Shown: piece by piece, positions 23,990 through 33,289 of the stretch
Layout of the letters: every line of letters starts with the position of its first letter
How positions within the stretch are numbered: position 1 is the stretch's first letter
Assembly: GCA_900766245.1 (NCBI GenBank)
Contig: CAAFUR010000020.1
Coordinates: 1 to 64,000 of the forward strand
Direction: 5' to 3'
Origin: Veillonellaceae bacterium
Lineage (GTDB): Bacteria > Bacillota > Negativicutes > Veillonellales > Veillonellaceae
Length of the DNA stretch: 64,000 bases
Translations under genes and position numbers: made by a program
Notes under the pieces: generated by a model
Database searches by the model: none
What the model was told of the DNA's origin: nothing
The model's input: the letters and a program-made list of their open reading frames with translations, nothing else

Positions 23990-25039
23990 ATGAGCAACAC
24001 ATTACATTTTAATGAATTGCCTAGACCGACTTTCCGTTGGTTAAAGGTAAATCATACAGAAGGCAATGTATGGGCTGGTACAGAACGTGCGACAGTGACA
24101 GTTGAAGGATCTAAGCACATTGTAACAGACATCACAAATAAAGAATTATTAGAAGCGTCTTATGAAGGGGTACACGCAGGTGCATTGCGTGATGCATCTC
24201 ATCATTTCACACATGGGTATCACATTCAAGTACCAGCTGGTGCAAAGGAAGCATTGACCATAGTTCTTGATGTACAAGGTGCTGTCAGTGAAAGAACACG
24301 CTTACAAATCGAAGCGGAAAAAGACTCTACCTTAGAGTTAACGCTTTGCTTGAAAGGCGAAGCTACTGATGGTCATGTGGGATTACTTTCAGAAATCGTG
24401 TCCCACACAGGAGCATCTGTGGTGTTCAAAAAAGTGCAATTGCTAACTGGTAAGGTACAACAATTTGAACATCGTTATACACGAGTAGAAGAGTCTGGTC
24501 ATGTAGAGTTCATCAACATCGAGTTGGGTGGTTCTGAAAACTTCTTGAATTATCAAGAAGATTTAGTAGGAGACTACGCAGAAGTAGAACATGATTTAGG
24601 CTATTGCGGTACAGGTATGCAAGTATTTGATATTGCCATGTTAATGAAACATATCGGTAGAAAAACAATCAGTAATATTAATAACTTAGGTGCATTGAAT
24701 GGTTCTTCTAAAAAATCATTCCGTGGTACCTTAGATTTCTTGCGTGGTAGCTTGGCATCTGAAGGTGCAGAAGAAGATACATGTTTACTATTAACGCCAC
24801 AAGTAAAGTCCATTTCTTTACCATTGTTATTATGTAAAGAAGATAATGTATCTGGTAATCACGCATCCAGTGCGGGTCAACTAGACCCAGCTAAATTATT
24901 CTATTTAATGAGCCGTGGTTTCAATGAAGAAGAAGCAAAACATATCATCGTAGAATCCATGTTACGACCATTGATTGATCGTATTGGCAATGAAGAAATG
25001 GAAGAAACTGCCTTAGCAGTACTACGACAAAAAATATAA
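23990..25039 (+). CDS. sufD: Fe-S cluster assembly protein SufD
   Basis: SufD is the SufB-related partner subunit of the SufBCD complex, implicated in iron entry. The C-terminus has GNHASSAGQLDPAKLFYLMS and RGFNEEEAKHIIVESMLRPL, the conserved SufB/D signature. At 349 residues it is shorter than E. coli SufD (about 420), with a reduced N-terminal region. Spacing to sufB is 9 bp with AGGAGG. Confidence 0.93.
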   Translation: MSNTLHFNELPRPTFRWLKVNHTEGNVWAGTERATVTVEGSKHIVTDITNKELLEASYEGVHAGALRDASHHFTHGYHIQVPAGAKEALTIVLDVQGAVSERTRLQIEAEKDSTLELTLCLKGEATDGHVGLLSEIVSHTGASVVFKKVQLLTGKVQQFEHRYTRVEESGHVEFINIELGGSENFLNYQEDLVGDYAEVEHDLGYCGTGMQVFDIAMLMKHIGRKTISNINNLGALNGSSKKSFRGTLDFLRGSLASEGAEEDTCLLLTPQVKSISLPLLLCKEDNVSGNHASSAGQLDPAKLFYLMSRGFNEEEAKHIIVESMLRPLIDRIGNEEMEETALAVLRQKI

Positions 25040-25053
25040 TTGAGAGGGATAGT

Positions 25054-26283
25054 ATGAAACCAATAGCAGAGGCATATAAAGATTTTCCAATTTTAACAAG
25101 AACTCATCGTGGTAAACGTATTGCTTACTTGGATAGCGGTGCCACTACACAAATTCCAGTGCCAGTGATGGAAGCATTAGAAACGCATATGGCGAATCAT
25201 AATGGAAATCCCCATCGTGGAGCCCATGTGCTTGCTATGGAAGCATCCGAGGCCTATGAAGGTGCTCGTGATGTGGTGCAACGATTCATTAATGCTCGTA
25301 AACGTGAAGAAATTATCTTCACTCGAAACACTACTGAAAGCTTGAACTTAATTGCTCATTCTTATGCTTTAAAACATATTAAGGCAGGTGATAAAATCGT
25401 CATCACTATAGCGGAGCATCATGCAAATCTTGTGACTTGGCAATATGTATGCCGAGTGACAGGGGCCACTTTGGAATATATGTACTTAGATGAAAATGGT
25501 CACATCAAAGATGGTGAAATGGATAAAATTGATGAATCTACAAAAATTGTATCCTTTGCCCATGTAAGTAATGTGTTAGGTATGGAATTTCCAGTAAAAG
25601 AGCTGGTGGAACGCGCTCATGCTGTTGGTGCCATTGCTATTCTAGACGGAGCGCAATCGGCTCCTCATCAAGCTATTGATGTGCAAGCCTTAGATTGTGA
25701 TTTCTTTGTATTCTCAGGCCATAAAATGTGTGCCTCTCAAGGTATTGGTGTGGTATATGGTAAATATCACTTATTAGAAGACATGGATCCATTTTTATTT
25801 GGTGGGGACATGATTGAATACGTGAAAGAACAAACCACAACATTCAATGAAGTACCTTATAAATTTGAGGCTGGCACACCCAATGCACATGGTGCTGTCA
25901 CATTAAAAGCTGCCATTGAGTATTTGGAACAGTTTGGTATGGATGCTATTCATGAATATGAACAAGAATTAGTGCGCTATGTATTACCTAAACTAGCGGC
26001 TATGCCACATATTCATTTATTAGGTAGTGCCAATCCAGAAGAAAAGCATGGAGTTATTGCTTTCACTGTGGATGATGTACATCCTCACGATGTAGCAACC
26101 ATCATGGATAGCCATGGGGTATGCTTACGTTCTGGTCATCATTGTGCGCAACCACTAGGTGCTTACTATGGAGTACCGGCATCCAACCGTATTAGTATGT
26201 ATATCTATACTAAAAAAGAAGATTTAGATCAATTTTTGGAAGCCCTGAAAACAGTTCGACCAACCATGGGCTTGTCAGAGTAA
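25054..26283 (+). CDS. sufS: Cysteine desulfurase SufS
   Basis: SufS is a PLP enzyme that converts cysteine to alanine and passes the persulfide sulfur to the assembly machinery. YLDSGATTQIP near the start, the pyridoxal lysine in FSGHKMCASQGIGVVYG, and the catalytic loop Cys in LRSGHHCAQPLG are all visible. The 409-residue length is typical. It forms the sulfur-donating pair with SufU, encoded next. Confidence 0.96.
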   Translation: MKPIAEAYKDFPILTRTHRGKRIAYLDSGATTQIPVPVMEALETHMANHNGNPHRGAHVLAMEASEAYEGARDVVQRFINARKREEIIFTRNTTESLNLIAHSYALKHIKAGDKIVITIAEHHANLVTWQYVCRVTGATLEYMYLDENGHIKDGEMDKIDESTKIVSFAHVSNVLGMEFPVKELVERAHAVGAIAILDGAQSAPHQAIDVQALDCDFFVFSGHKMCASQGIGVVYGKYHLLEDMDPFLFGGDMIEYVKEQTTTFNEVPYKFEAGTPNAHGAVTLKAAIEYLEQFGMDAIHEYEQELVRYVLPKLAAMPHIHLLGSANPEEKHGVIAFTVDDVHPHDVATIMDSHGVCLRSGHHCAQPLGAYYGVPASNRISMYIYTKKEDLDQFLEALKTVRPTMGLSE

Positions 26284-26296
26284 GGAGAACAATACC

Positions 26297-26722
26297 ATGG
26301 AAATGGATCAAGTGTATACGGAACTGATTTTGGAGCATAACCAAGACAAGCGTAATAAGCGTTTGTTAGAGGTGTTTACTGCTAGTGAACATGGTCATAA
26401 TCCAAGTTGCGGTGATGATTTAACATTGCAAGTGAATGTGGTAGACGGCATTGTAAAAGACGCTGCTTATACAGGTTCCGGCTGTGCTATCAGCCAAGCA
26501 TCGGCATCTATGATGATTGATGTCATTACTGGTAAATCCTTAGAAGAAGCTTTCCAACTAGTGGACCTTTTCTTAGGAATGATCAAAAAAGAAGTGACTG
26601 ATGAAGACGAATTAGAAGCCTTAGAAGATGCGATTGCTTTGCAAAATATTTCTAACATGCCTGCCCGTGTTAAATGTGCAGTGCTTGCTTGGCATACATT
26701 GCGTGAAGCATTAAAGAAATAA
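26297..26722 (+). CDS. sufU: Zinc-dependent sulfurtransferase SufU
   Basis: SufU accepts persulfide sulfur from SufS and hands it to SufBCD. NPSCGDDLTLQV, GSGCAISQASASMMID and the C-terminal RVKCAVLAWHTL supply the three conserved Cys, and Asp43 in CGDD completes the zinc site. 141 residues is normal. It is the last gene of the operon, ending at a strong terminator. No SufE or SufA is encoded here, consistent with a Firmicute-type Suf system. Confidence 0.95.
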   Translation: MEMDQVYTELILEHNQDKRNKRLLEVFTASEHGHNPSCGDDLTLQVNVVDGIVKDAAYTGSGCAISQASASMMIDVITGKSLEEAFQLVDLFLGMIKKEVTDEDELEALEDAIALQNISNMPARVKCAVLAWHTLREALKK

Positions 26723-26726
26723 AAAG

Positions 26727-26770
26727 AAGGCTGCTACAGAATGATGTACATTCTTGAGCAGCCTTTTTTG
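26727..26770 (+). terminator. Terminator after sufU, probably bidirectional
   Basis: AAGGCTGCT (26727-26735) pairs with AGCAGCCTT (26757-26765), with an inner AGAATG/CATTCT pairing and a T-run. A-rich sequence on the left lets it also serve the convergent minus-strand gene. Confidence 0.88.
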
Positions 26771-26831
26771 TGTATATAAAAAAGATAGGTGATATGTATC
26801 ACCTATCTTATGATTCTTATGTTGGTCGCGC

Positions 26832-27056
26832 TTACCATTGTCCTTCTTGGTGTTCCTTTAAAAGTTTCACCACTCGTGGGCCACAGCCTTTGCCACCGCA
26901 TGCACCGGTACCAGCACTAGTGCGCTCTCTAATTTTAGGAAATGTATCGCAACCATCTAAGATTGCTTCTTTAATTGCTTTTCTTGTAATACTACGGCAA
27001 GTACAAACTTTTGTTAATTTATCTAAAATGGCCGTAGGAATTTGATTATCTTCCAT
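26832..27056 (-). CDS. Bfd-like [2Fe-2S]-binding small protein
   Basis: This is a 74-residue protein with the four-cysteine pattern of the BFD-like [2Fe-2S] domain. Cys18 and Cys20 are in VCTCRSIT, and two more Cys are in GACGGKGCGPRV. Such domains occur alone, as in bacterioferritin-associated ferredoxin, or as modules of NAD(P)H oxidoreductases. AGGAGG precedes the start. It converges on the suf operon, which would build its cluster. The partner protein is unknown; iron release from ferritin is only one possibility. Confidence 0.82.
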   Translation of the reverse strand: MEDNQIPTAILDKLTKVCTCRSITRKAIKEAILDGCDTFPKIRERTSAGTGACGGKGCGPRVVKLLKEHQEGQW

Positions 27057-27069
27057 ACTGTCCTCCTAC

Positions 27070-27121
27070 TATATAGAAACTTTTCTATATACAGTATACT
27101 CTTTACTGTATGACTTGTAAA
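27070..27121 (-). promoter_or_regulatory. Promoter and two inverted repeats before the Bfd-like gene
   Basis: On the minus strand, TTTACA (complement of 27116-27121) and TATACT (complement of 27093-27098) are spaced by 17 bp. A perfect 10-2-10 inverted repeat with half-site TATATAGAAA spans 27070-27091, just after the -10. A second one, TACAGTA-7-TACTGTA, spans 27090-27110 within the core promoter. Both are candidate operators. Confidence 0.6.
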
Positions 27122-27277
27122 GGTATTTTTCACAGCTAAGAAATGTATCCTGTACCTAAGAAGATATAGAACTAGTATACTTTTGAAAGTAGAACTGACA
27201 CATGGAAACAACTAACGATTACTTATTATCTGTATTAACCTATATATTACCCCGCATTTATTTTGATAGGAGTCATT

Positions 27278-27949
27278 ATGATTTGTGTTATTTTTGATTT
27301 AGATGGAACATTAACAGATTCTCATGAAGGAATTTTAAAATCTATACGTCATGCCTTAACGAGTATGAATCATCCTATTCCTGATGAGGACACATTACAA
27401 TTATTCATTGGTCCACCATTGGCGGATTCTTTTAAAGAACATTGCCATATGACAGATGAAGAGGTGGAGCAGGCCTACAACTTTTTCAAAGAACGGTATG
27501 ATTCCGTAGGAAAATATGAAAATGCAGTATATCCTCAAATTGAAGAAGCCTTAAAAGCGCTTCGTAAGACAGGTGCTTATGTTGGAATTGCTACGGCAAA
27601 ACCAGAAGAACAAGCAAAGGATATTATTAAGCATTTTAAACTAGATCCATACTTTGAAGTAATTCGTGGAGCCAATCGAGAAATTGGTTTAGTCCATAAG
27701 CTAGATATTTTGAAAGAGGCGCTGCAAGATATGGAGACCATTACAGCCCAAAAATATAAAATCTCCCGTTGGTATATGGTGGGAGATCGTAAATACGATA
27801 TGGAAGCTGCCAAAGAGTTGAACTGTGTGGCTATGGGGGTATCCTACGGTTATGGTTCAGTGGAAGAATTAGAATCTGCTGGTGCTGATTATATCTGTGA
27901 AAGTCCATCCGATGTATTAGTAAATATTGCAGTGGATACATTGTTATAA
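27278..27949 (+). CDS. HAD-family hydrolase, phosphoglycolate phosphatase-like
   Basis: This soluble phosphatase of the haloacid dehalogenase superfamily has 223 residues. Motif I is FDLDGTLTDS, with the nucleophile and acid Asp. A helical cap covers about 20-85. Motif II is in GIATAKPEEQAK, motif III is the lysine at VHKLDIL, and motif IV is MVGDRKYDMEAA. The pattern resembles Gph/PpaX/YsaA-like enzymes; the substrate is not readable. I chose ATG 27278, with ATAGGAG upstream, over TTG 27263. It is monocistronic, followed by a terminator. Confidence 0.88.
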   Translation: MICVIFDLDGTLTDSHEGILKSIRHALTSMNHPIPDEDTLQLFIGPPLADSFKEHCHMTDEEVEQAYNFFKERYDSVGKYENAVYPQIEEALKALRKTGAYVGIATAKPEEQAKDIIKHFKLDPYFEVIRGANREIGLVHKLDILKEALQDMETITAQKYKISRWYMVGDRKYDMEAAKELNCVAMGVSYGYGSVEELESAGADYICESPSDVLVNIAVDTLL

Positions 27950-28047
27950 GGCACTATTCACAGTACAATTAGGTTATAGATCTAGAAGACCATAGGATCG
28001 TCATAGAATAGACTACTGGTATATGGCAGAAAACAAATATACACAAT

Positions 28048-28090
28048 AAAAAGAGGCACCTTGCTGTCATGCGAGGTACCTCTTTTTTTG
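28048..28090 (+). terminator. Bidirectional terminator between the HAD and aminopeptidase genes
   Basis: AAAAAGAGGcACCT pairs with AGGTaCCTCTTTTT around a loop at about 28062-28072, with A and T tracts on both sides. The two flanking genes converge on it. Confidence 0.85.
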
Positions 28091-28187
28091 CATTACCATA
28101 TGTTAGTTCATACCCCTTCCCATAAGATGGGGAGTTCTGATGAATTTATGGGAAATATGCATAGTAGTATGTTTAGATAGAGCGCCC

Positions 28188-29414
28188 TTATACTTGCAAT
28201 CGTCCTTCAATCATAATAGGAACTACTTTGCCGTCTTTAGTGGTGCCCATGATATTCATTTTTTCATGACCAATCATAAAGTCTGTGTGTGCTAAGGATG
28301 TATTTAGTCCACGAGCGTGTAGTTCTTCTTGAGATAATCCATCGCTATGGGCTAAGCAAGTTGGATATGCAGCACCTAAAGCCAAGTGACACGATGCATT
28401 TTCATCGTACAAGGTTTCAAAGAAAATCATATTGGATTGGCTAATAGGGGAGTAATGGTCTACAAGGGCTACTTCTCCAAGGTAGCAAGAGTTTTCATCC
28501 GTCTCAATGAGGTTTGTTAAATACTCACGACCTTGTTTGGCATCGTAGTCAACGACCTTACCATCTTTGAATGTCATATGAAAGTCTTCGATACGGTTTC
28601 CATCATAGATCAATGGTTTCGTAGAATACACGATACCGTTGGCGCCTTCATAGTGCGGTGCAGAAAATACTTCTTCTGTTGGAATATTGGCATCAAAGAT
28701 AATCCCTTTTTTAGATGATTCTTTACCACCTAACCATAAGTGCCCTTTTGGCATTTGTAAAGTTAAGTCTGTACCGTTTGGACAGGTATAATGTAAGGAT
28801 ACCAATTGTAAATCATTCAGTGTTTTGGTGCGCTTAGCAAGGCGATCTAAATGGTTGGCAAAGGATTCTTCTTCTGGTACGTGTTTCATACGACATAAGG
28901 TAAAGATAGTATTCCATAAGCGGTTGATTTTTTCTTCTTCTGTGCCCTCATAACCAAGCAAATCAGCCCATGTGAGAGTAGCTACTGAGGCTACACACCA
29001 AGTAAGGGTGGAATCCATAATGGCCTCGTGGTAAAATTTAGTTAACTTGCCCATGCTACGAGAGGCGAGGGCGATTTTTTCAGAAGGCACGCCTTCATAG
29101 GCAAATGGATTCGCACTGATTAAGGATAAAATACATGCGTTGGAATCAAGGATATGGTGATACATATCTTTAATCCAAGGTGCGGGATTAGATAAGACCT
29201 CATCTTTTACATTGGATAGACGAGACTTAGCTGTGATAGTGCTACGCCAATTAATGTGCACATCTTTGGCACCCAGTGCATAGGCCTCGTCCACAACGAT
29301 GTATACAAAATCTTTATTTTCTACATCTCCATTGATGACTAACAGTTGGTTTTGTTGTAAATTGACTCCTTCTTGTAGTAAAAGACGGGCATATTGTTGT
29401 AAATCTTCTTTCAT
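28188..29414 (-). CDS. M29-family aminopeptidase
   Basis: This is a metal-dependent cytoplasmic aminopeptidase of the thermophilic M29 family (AmpS, PepS, aminopeptidase II), 408 residues, releasing N-terminal amino acids from peptides. Family features include VINGDVENKDFVYIVVDEAY, NIPTEEVFSAPHYEGANGIV (metal-ligand Glu) and the C-terminal HTDFMIGHEKMNIMGTTKDG, with conserved His and Asp. I chose the ATG at complement 29412-29414, with GGGAGG upstream, over one four codons earlier. It is monocistronic on the minus strand and fits an amino-acid-scavenging lifestyle. Confidence 0.9.
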   Translation of the reverse strand: MKEDLQQYARLLLQEGVNLQQNQLLVINGDVENKDFVYIVVDEAYALGAKDVHINWRSTITAKSRLSNVKDEVLSNPAPWIKDMYHHILDSNACILSLISANPFAYEGVPSEKIALASRSMGKLTKFYHEAIMDSTLTWCVASVATLTWADLLGYEGTEEEKINRLWNTIFTLCRMKHVPEEESFANHLDRLAKRTKTLNDLQLVSLHYTCPNGTDLTLQMPKGHLWLGGKESSKKGIIFDANIPTEEVFSAPHYEGANGIVYSTKPLIYDGNRIEDFHMTFKDGKVVDYDAKQGREYLTNLIETDENSCYLGEVALVDHYSPISQSNMIFFETLYDENASCHLALGAAYPTCLAHSDGLSQEELHARGLNTSLAHTDFMIGHEKMNIMGTTKDGKVVPIMIEGRLQV

Positions 29415-29499
29415 AATACCTCCCAATATATACTGGTAGTGAATTTTAAAGGATACTACTCATCTATGACGAACCTTTTGTTTGAAAGGATGTGATAGA

Positions 29500-30096
29500 A
29501 TGAAAGTAACAAATCGAAAACGAATTGGCATCATCGTATGCCTATTCCTACTGTGTGTATGTGGATACTATCTTATTATAGCAGATACACCAATGAAAGG
29601 CGATGGATCACCATCTGATACCCCAAAGATTGTGAAGCAGTTAGACAAAGGAAATCGTGGTGGTCCAGTGGAGAAGGAAACGAAAGCAGATACAATTTTG
29701 GTGTATGTCACAGGAGCTGTAGAAGAACCAGGCTTGTATGAGCTACAAAGCCCTGCGACAGTGAAGTCAGCTATTGAGGCTAGCAAAGGACTATTGCCCT
29801 ATGCAGATGTGAATCATCTACATTTAGAAGATACCTTAGAGGAAAGCACACATATTCATGTAGAGTTCAACTTTCACGGAAGTCCTGAGGAGTTACTGCG
29901 AAAACAAAATATCTCTATTAATGATGGAACCGAAGCAGATTTACAAAAAATATCGGGCATAGGCCCTAAGATGGCGAAAAAGATTGTGGACTATCGTCAA
30001 GAACATGGTCCTTTCAAAAGTTTAGAAGAATTACGACAGGTGAAGGGGATAGGACCTGCATTGTATAAAAAAATTGTGGAGAAAGTACGATTATGA
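29500..30096 (+). CDS. comEA: Competence protein ComEA
   Basis: ComEA is the membrane-anchored DNA receptor for transformation. One N-terminal helix (IGIIVCLFLLCVCGYYLII) is followed by a linker, a SLBB-type domain (ILVYVTGAVEEPGLYEL, about 70-125) and a C-terminal double helix-hairpin-helix with ISGIGPKMAKKIVDYRQ and VKGIGPALYKKIV that binds DNA. I chose ATG 29500, with AAAGGA upstream, over TTG 29482. Its stop overlaps the comEC start (ATGA). Confidence 0.93.
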   Translation: MKVTNRKRIGIIVCLFLLCVCGYYLIIADTPMKGDGSPSDTPKIVKQLDKGNRGGPVEKETKADTILVYVTGAVEEPGLYELQSPATVKSAIEASKGLLPYADVNHLHLEDTLEESTHIHVEFNFHGSPEELLRKQNISINDGTEADLQKISGIGPKMAKKIVDYRQEHGPFKSLEELRQVKGIGPALYKKIVEKVRL

Positions 30097-32303
30097 AAAG
30101 GTTACCCAAGCCAATAGATCTAGGTATCACCAGTGTGCTAGGAATGCTATTGGGAATTTGTATGAGTCTATACGAAAACGAATTACACACCTATCTTATG
30201 TATTGGTTAAGTATCATCACTATATTTGGCATCCTTGGGATAATAGGATTACGTGGATACGAACAACGTAATGAACATATGTATAAAATGATGCGATATG
30301 TGATGGGCTTAGTGGGTATTATTTCTGTATTTACTGCTATAGGATATGTACATACAGATCGAGTCATCACACACTATTTTGAAGATAGACCGTTTTATTA
30401 TGGTGCCGATGGTGCCTATTATGTGCAATTAACTAGTAATCCACAGCCTACGGTGACGCTAGATGGCATTATGACCATGGTAGATGCTGATGTAGAAGGT
30501 ATGGATATAGATAAGAATGGCGCTACTGAGCATGTGCCAGCTAAGGGAAGTATTCGTGTCTATGTGCCAGGAGAGCCACCTATTCATATGGGCGACCGCT
30601 ACGTCATTCGTGGTACTGTGAAAGGCTTTACCTATTACGAGCAAAGTGGTTCTCTGTCTATGAAAACGAGACATATCAATGATGGACTACAAGGAAATTT
30701 GTACCAAGGTACTATAGAAGGCCCCTATACAGTAGAGAAGACCCTAGGCATATGGATAGCTGATACGGGGTATGCGTTGGGTGCTTATCTAGATAGAGTC
30801 CATCATTGGGGGGCACAACAATTTGAAGAGAATCTAGATCCATCCATTGCTAGCTTAGGCTCCTCCTTGGTACTAGGTGGTCAATATGCTATGCTACCAG
30901 AAACGATGGTAAAATTATTCAGTGAAACAGGGCTTATCCATATTTTGTCGGTGTCAGGGTCTCATATTGCCTTGTTATTTCTCATTATTTCTATCGTATT
31001 GCAGCGGTTGCATTTACGTAAAGGTGTAGAATTTTCCATCACTTGTGCTTTGATTTTACTGTACTGTACAATTGTGGGCTGGAGTCCGCCAGTATTACGA
31101 TCTGCCATGATGGGACTATTAAGTGGATACGTTGTTATGCATGGTGGTATGTATCGTGCTTTACATGCGCTCCTACTATCTGCCTTATGTTTACTGTTAT
31201 GGAAGCCATTATTCGCGGTAGATATTAGTTTTGTATTATCTTTTGGGTCTACCTTGGGGATCATCGGATTGTATCCCTATGTGTATCGGCTATTTCCGCC
31301 GAATCCTATCTCTAAAGGTGTGGCTTTATGTATCTCTGCACAAGTTCTCATATTTCCTATAGAGCTGTATTATTTTCATATACTCAGTTTCCTTAGTATC
31401 ATCTCTAACCTTATAGTAGGGCCCTTGCTAGATATAGCGATTATAGCAGGTCTTTTCTTGTCTATCCTAAATTTAGTATTTACTTTTACATTAGGTTGGT
31501 CCCTCTTAGGTTTCATTCTGAAAGCCAGCATGTCTCTTTTATTTGCTATTCGTAATCTAGGTCTATTGTGGTCACCGCCCATGCCTTTGTGGTTAGTGGC
31601 AGTGTGGTATCTAGGCGTGTCGTATATATATTGGTTATTAGCACTGAAAGAGCCTATTTGTGTGGCATGGAATAGGATGGCAAGTATTGCACTCTTGGTA
31701 GTAGGGATGTTGCCTTTACTACTATCGTATGTAAAACCAACGGTGCAAGTGGTCCCTATTGCTATCTCCTCAGGACCAGCTTTCATGGTCTGTAAGACAG
31801 GCTTTCATAAGGAGGCGTATCTTTATATAGATGCTAAGAATGGCGATATTTCACCGCGAGCGATGAAACAATGTGTAGATGCCTTGCATCATCGTGGGTT
31901 TAGTCGTTGGAATGGTGTGTTTGTAGAAGGATATCAGAAGGGGTACACTCATGTGGATACCTTAGAACATCTTTATAGTAAAGGGCAAGCTGGTAAAGAG
32001 CTAACACTAGATTGGTTATCTGTACAACTTCATACCAAAGCAGGCTATGAAATTATCGTAACAGGACATAGAAAGTTTCACTTTCATCCTAGAAAAGAAG
32101 GAGAAAAAGTTCAAGAAATAGTGTATAATACTAAGAGAGAAACGAATACAATATATGGCTTGACCGCTAGCAATCAATTATTGCATTATCAAGAACGAGG
32201 AGCAATGCATTTTATCGTGTGGAATACCTTGCACAGTCAATTTGATGTGGAGGAAGGCGTGTATATTGTAGGTAGTGATGAAAACAATGTAGTAACATTA
32301 TAA
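30093..32303 (+). CDS. comEC: Competence channel protein ComEC, degenerate C-terminal domain
   Basis: ComEC forms the inner-membrane channel that passes single-stranded DNA during transformation. The 736 residues begin with two or three helices and an OB-like extracellular region. The Competence domain (about 260-480) then has VLGGQYAMLP, GLIHILSVSGSHIALL and SPPVLRSAMMG. The last 190 residues align in position with the metallo-beta-lactamase-like domain but lack the HxHxDH ligands: where THxDxDH is expected, the sequence reads VFVEGYQKGYTHVDTLEHL. The gene overlaps comEA and is followed closely by holA, a conserved neighbourhood. The channel role is well supported; any nuclease role for the C-terminus is unlikely. 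Confidence 0.9.
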   Translation: MKRLPKPIDLGITSVLGMLLGICMSLYENELHTYLMYWLSIITIFGILGIIGLRGYEQRNEHMYKMMRYVMGLVGIISVFTAIGYVHTDRVITHYFEDRPFYYGADGAYYVQLTSNPQPTVTLDGIMTMVDADVEGMDIDKNGATEHVPAKGSIRVYVPGEPPIHMGDRYVIRGTVKGFTYYEQSGSLSMKTRHINDGLQGNLYQGTIEGPYTVEKTLGIWIADTGYALGAYLDRVHHWGAQQFEENLDPSIASLGSSLVLGGQYAMLPETMVKLFSETGLIHILSVSGSHIALLFLIISIVLQRLHLRKGVEFSITCALILLYCTIVGWSPPVLRSAMMGLLSGYVVMHGGMYRALHALLLSALCLLLWKPLFAVDISFVLSFGSTLGIIGLYPYVYRLFPPNPISKGVALCISAQVLIFPIELYYFHILSFLSIISNLIVGPLLDIAIIAGLFLSILNLVFTFTLGWSLLGFILKASMSLLFAIRNLGLLWSPPMPLWLVAVWYLGVSYIYWLLALKEPICVAWNRMASIALLVVGMLPLLLSYVKPTVQVVPIAISSGPAFMVCKTGFHKEAYLYIDAKNGDISPRAMKQCVDALHHRGFSRWNGVFVEGYQKGYTHVDTLEHLYSKGQAGKELTLDWLSVQLHTKAGYEIIVTGHRKFHFHPRKEGEKVQEIVYNTKRETNTIYGLTASNQLLHYQERGAMHFIVWNTLHSQFDVEEGVYIVGSDENNVVTL

Positions 32304-32313
32304 GAGGTGCCAG

Positions 32314-33282
32314 ATGGTTACATTGCTCTATGGAGATGAACCACAATTATTAGAAGAAAAAAAACAGAATCTCTTACATCAATATACAGATCGGACCTTG
32401 CTTACCTTGCGTGAAGAGCAAGGTCCCGGTTCTATTTTAGGACAATTACAAGAAGTATCTCTCTTTGGTGAACCACGAGTATTTCTGCTTGTCCATTTGC
32501 CTATCTTTGATAAACCGAAGAAAAAGCTGGCTCCAGAGTGGCAAGGATTGCGAGACTATTTGCAAAGCTATACTGGAGAAGATCCTATTATTGTAGTGTA
32601 TCCAGAAACCATTGATGGACGGTTGCAAGGAAATAAAGCATTTTTGGGAGCTGTAGAATCCTTTAAGTTTGAAAAAGTAGAAGGAGAAGCTCTCTTTCAG
32701 TGGATACAACAACATTGCAAGGCTCATAAGCAAAAGATAGATCTCGATGGCATGGCATATCTACGTGACTTGGTAGATTTGTGGAAAGATGTGCCTTTAG
32801 CATTTTTGCGCACAGAATTTGATCGATTGTTCCTACTACTAAAAAATGGGGAATCGATGACAGCGCCATTTTTAAAAGAGCATATGACAGACTTTGGAGA
32901 GAAAAATATTTTTCGCTTTAAAGATGCTTTATTAGCGAAAGATGCACGAACATTACTAGATTTATTCCCCTCTATGCTAAAGAATAGAAGTGTAGATATG
33001 GCGATGGCTTATGTGCATAATCAAATGCATTTACAACTCATGGTCAGTGAATGTGCGTTTTATGGGATGACATTACCTGAGATTCAAAGCTTATTTAAGG
33101 AAAAAGGGATGAAAGCCAATCCCTATACAATTAAATTAGCCTTTGAAGCGCGCCGAAAAATTCAAATCCCAGCGGTAGCAACATTGATTAGCCAGCTGTA
33201 TCATTTAATTTTGCAAAGCCGTCAAGGTATAGCAGATATGAGCCAATTTCAAGATATTTGTTTAGCCTATTGCGCAAATTAG
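32314..33282 (+). CDS. holA: DNA polymerase III delta subunit HolA
   Basis: The delta subunit opens the sliding clamp within the clamp loader. N-terminal LLYGDEPQLLEEKKQ is the typical degenerate ATPase start, followed by PRVFLLVHLPIF and, in the collar region, LYHLILQSRQGIADMSQF. 322 residues is usual. It sits 10 bp after comEC, a common arrangement in Firmicutes, and precedes vanW by 7 bp. Confidence 0.92.
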   Translation: MVTLLYGDEPQLLEEKKQNLLHQYTDRTLLTLREEQGPGSILGQLQEVSLFGEPRVFLLVHLPIFDKPKKKLAPEWQGLRDYLQSYTGEDPIIVVYPETIDGRLQGNKAFLGAVESFKFEKVEGEALFQWIQQHCKAHKQKIDLDGMAYLRDLVDLWKDVPLAFLRTEFDRLFLLLKNGESMTAPFLKEHMTDFGEKNIFRFKDALLAKDARTLLDLFPSMLKNRSVDMAMAYVHNQMHLQLMVSECAFYGMTLPEIQSLFKEKGMKANPYTIKLAFEARRKIQIPAVATLISQLYHLILQSRQGIADMSQFQDICLAYCAN

Positions 33283-33289
33283 GAGAAGT

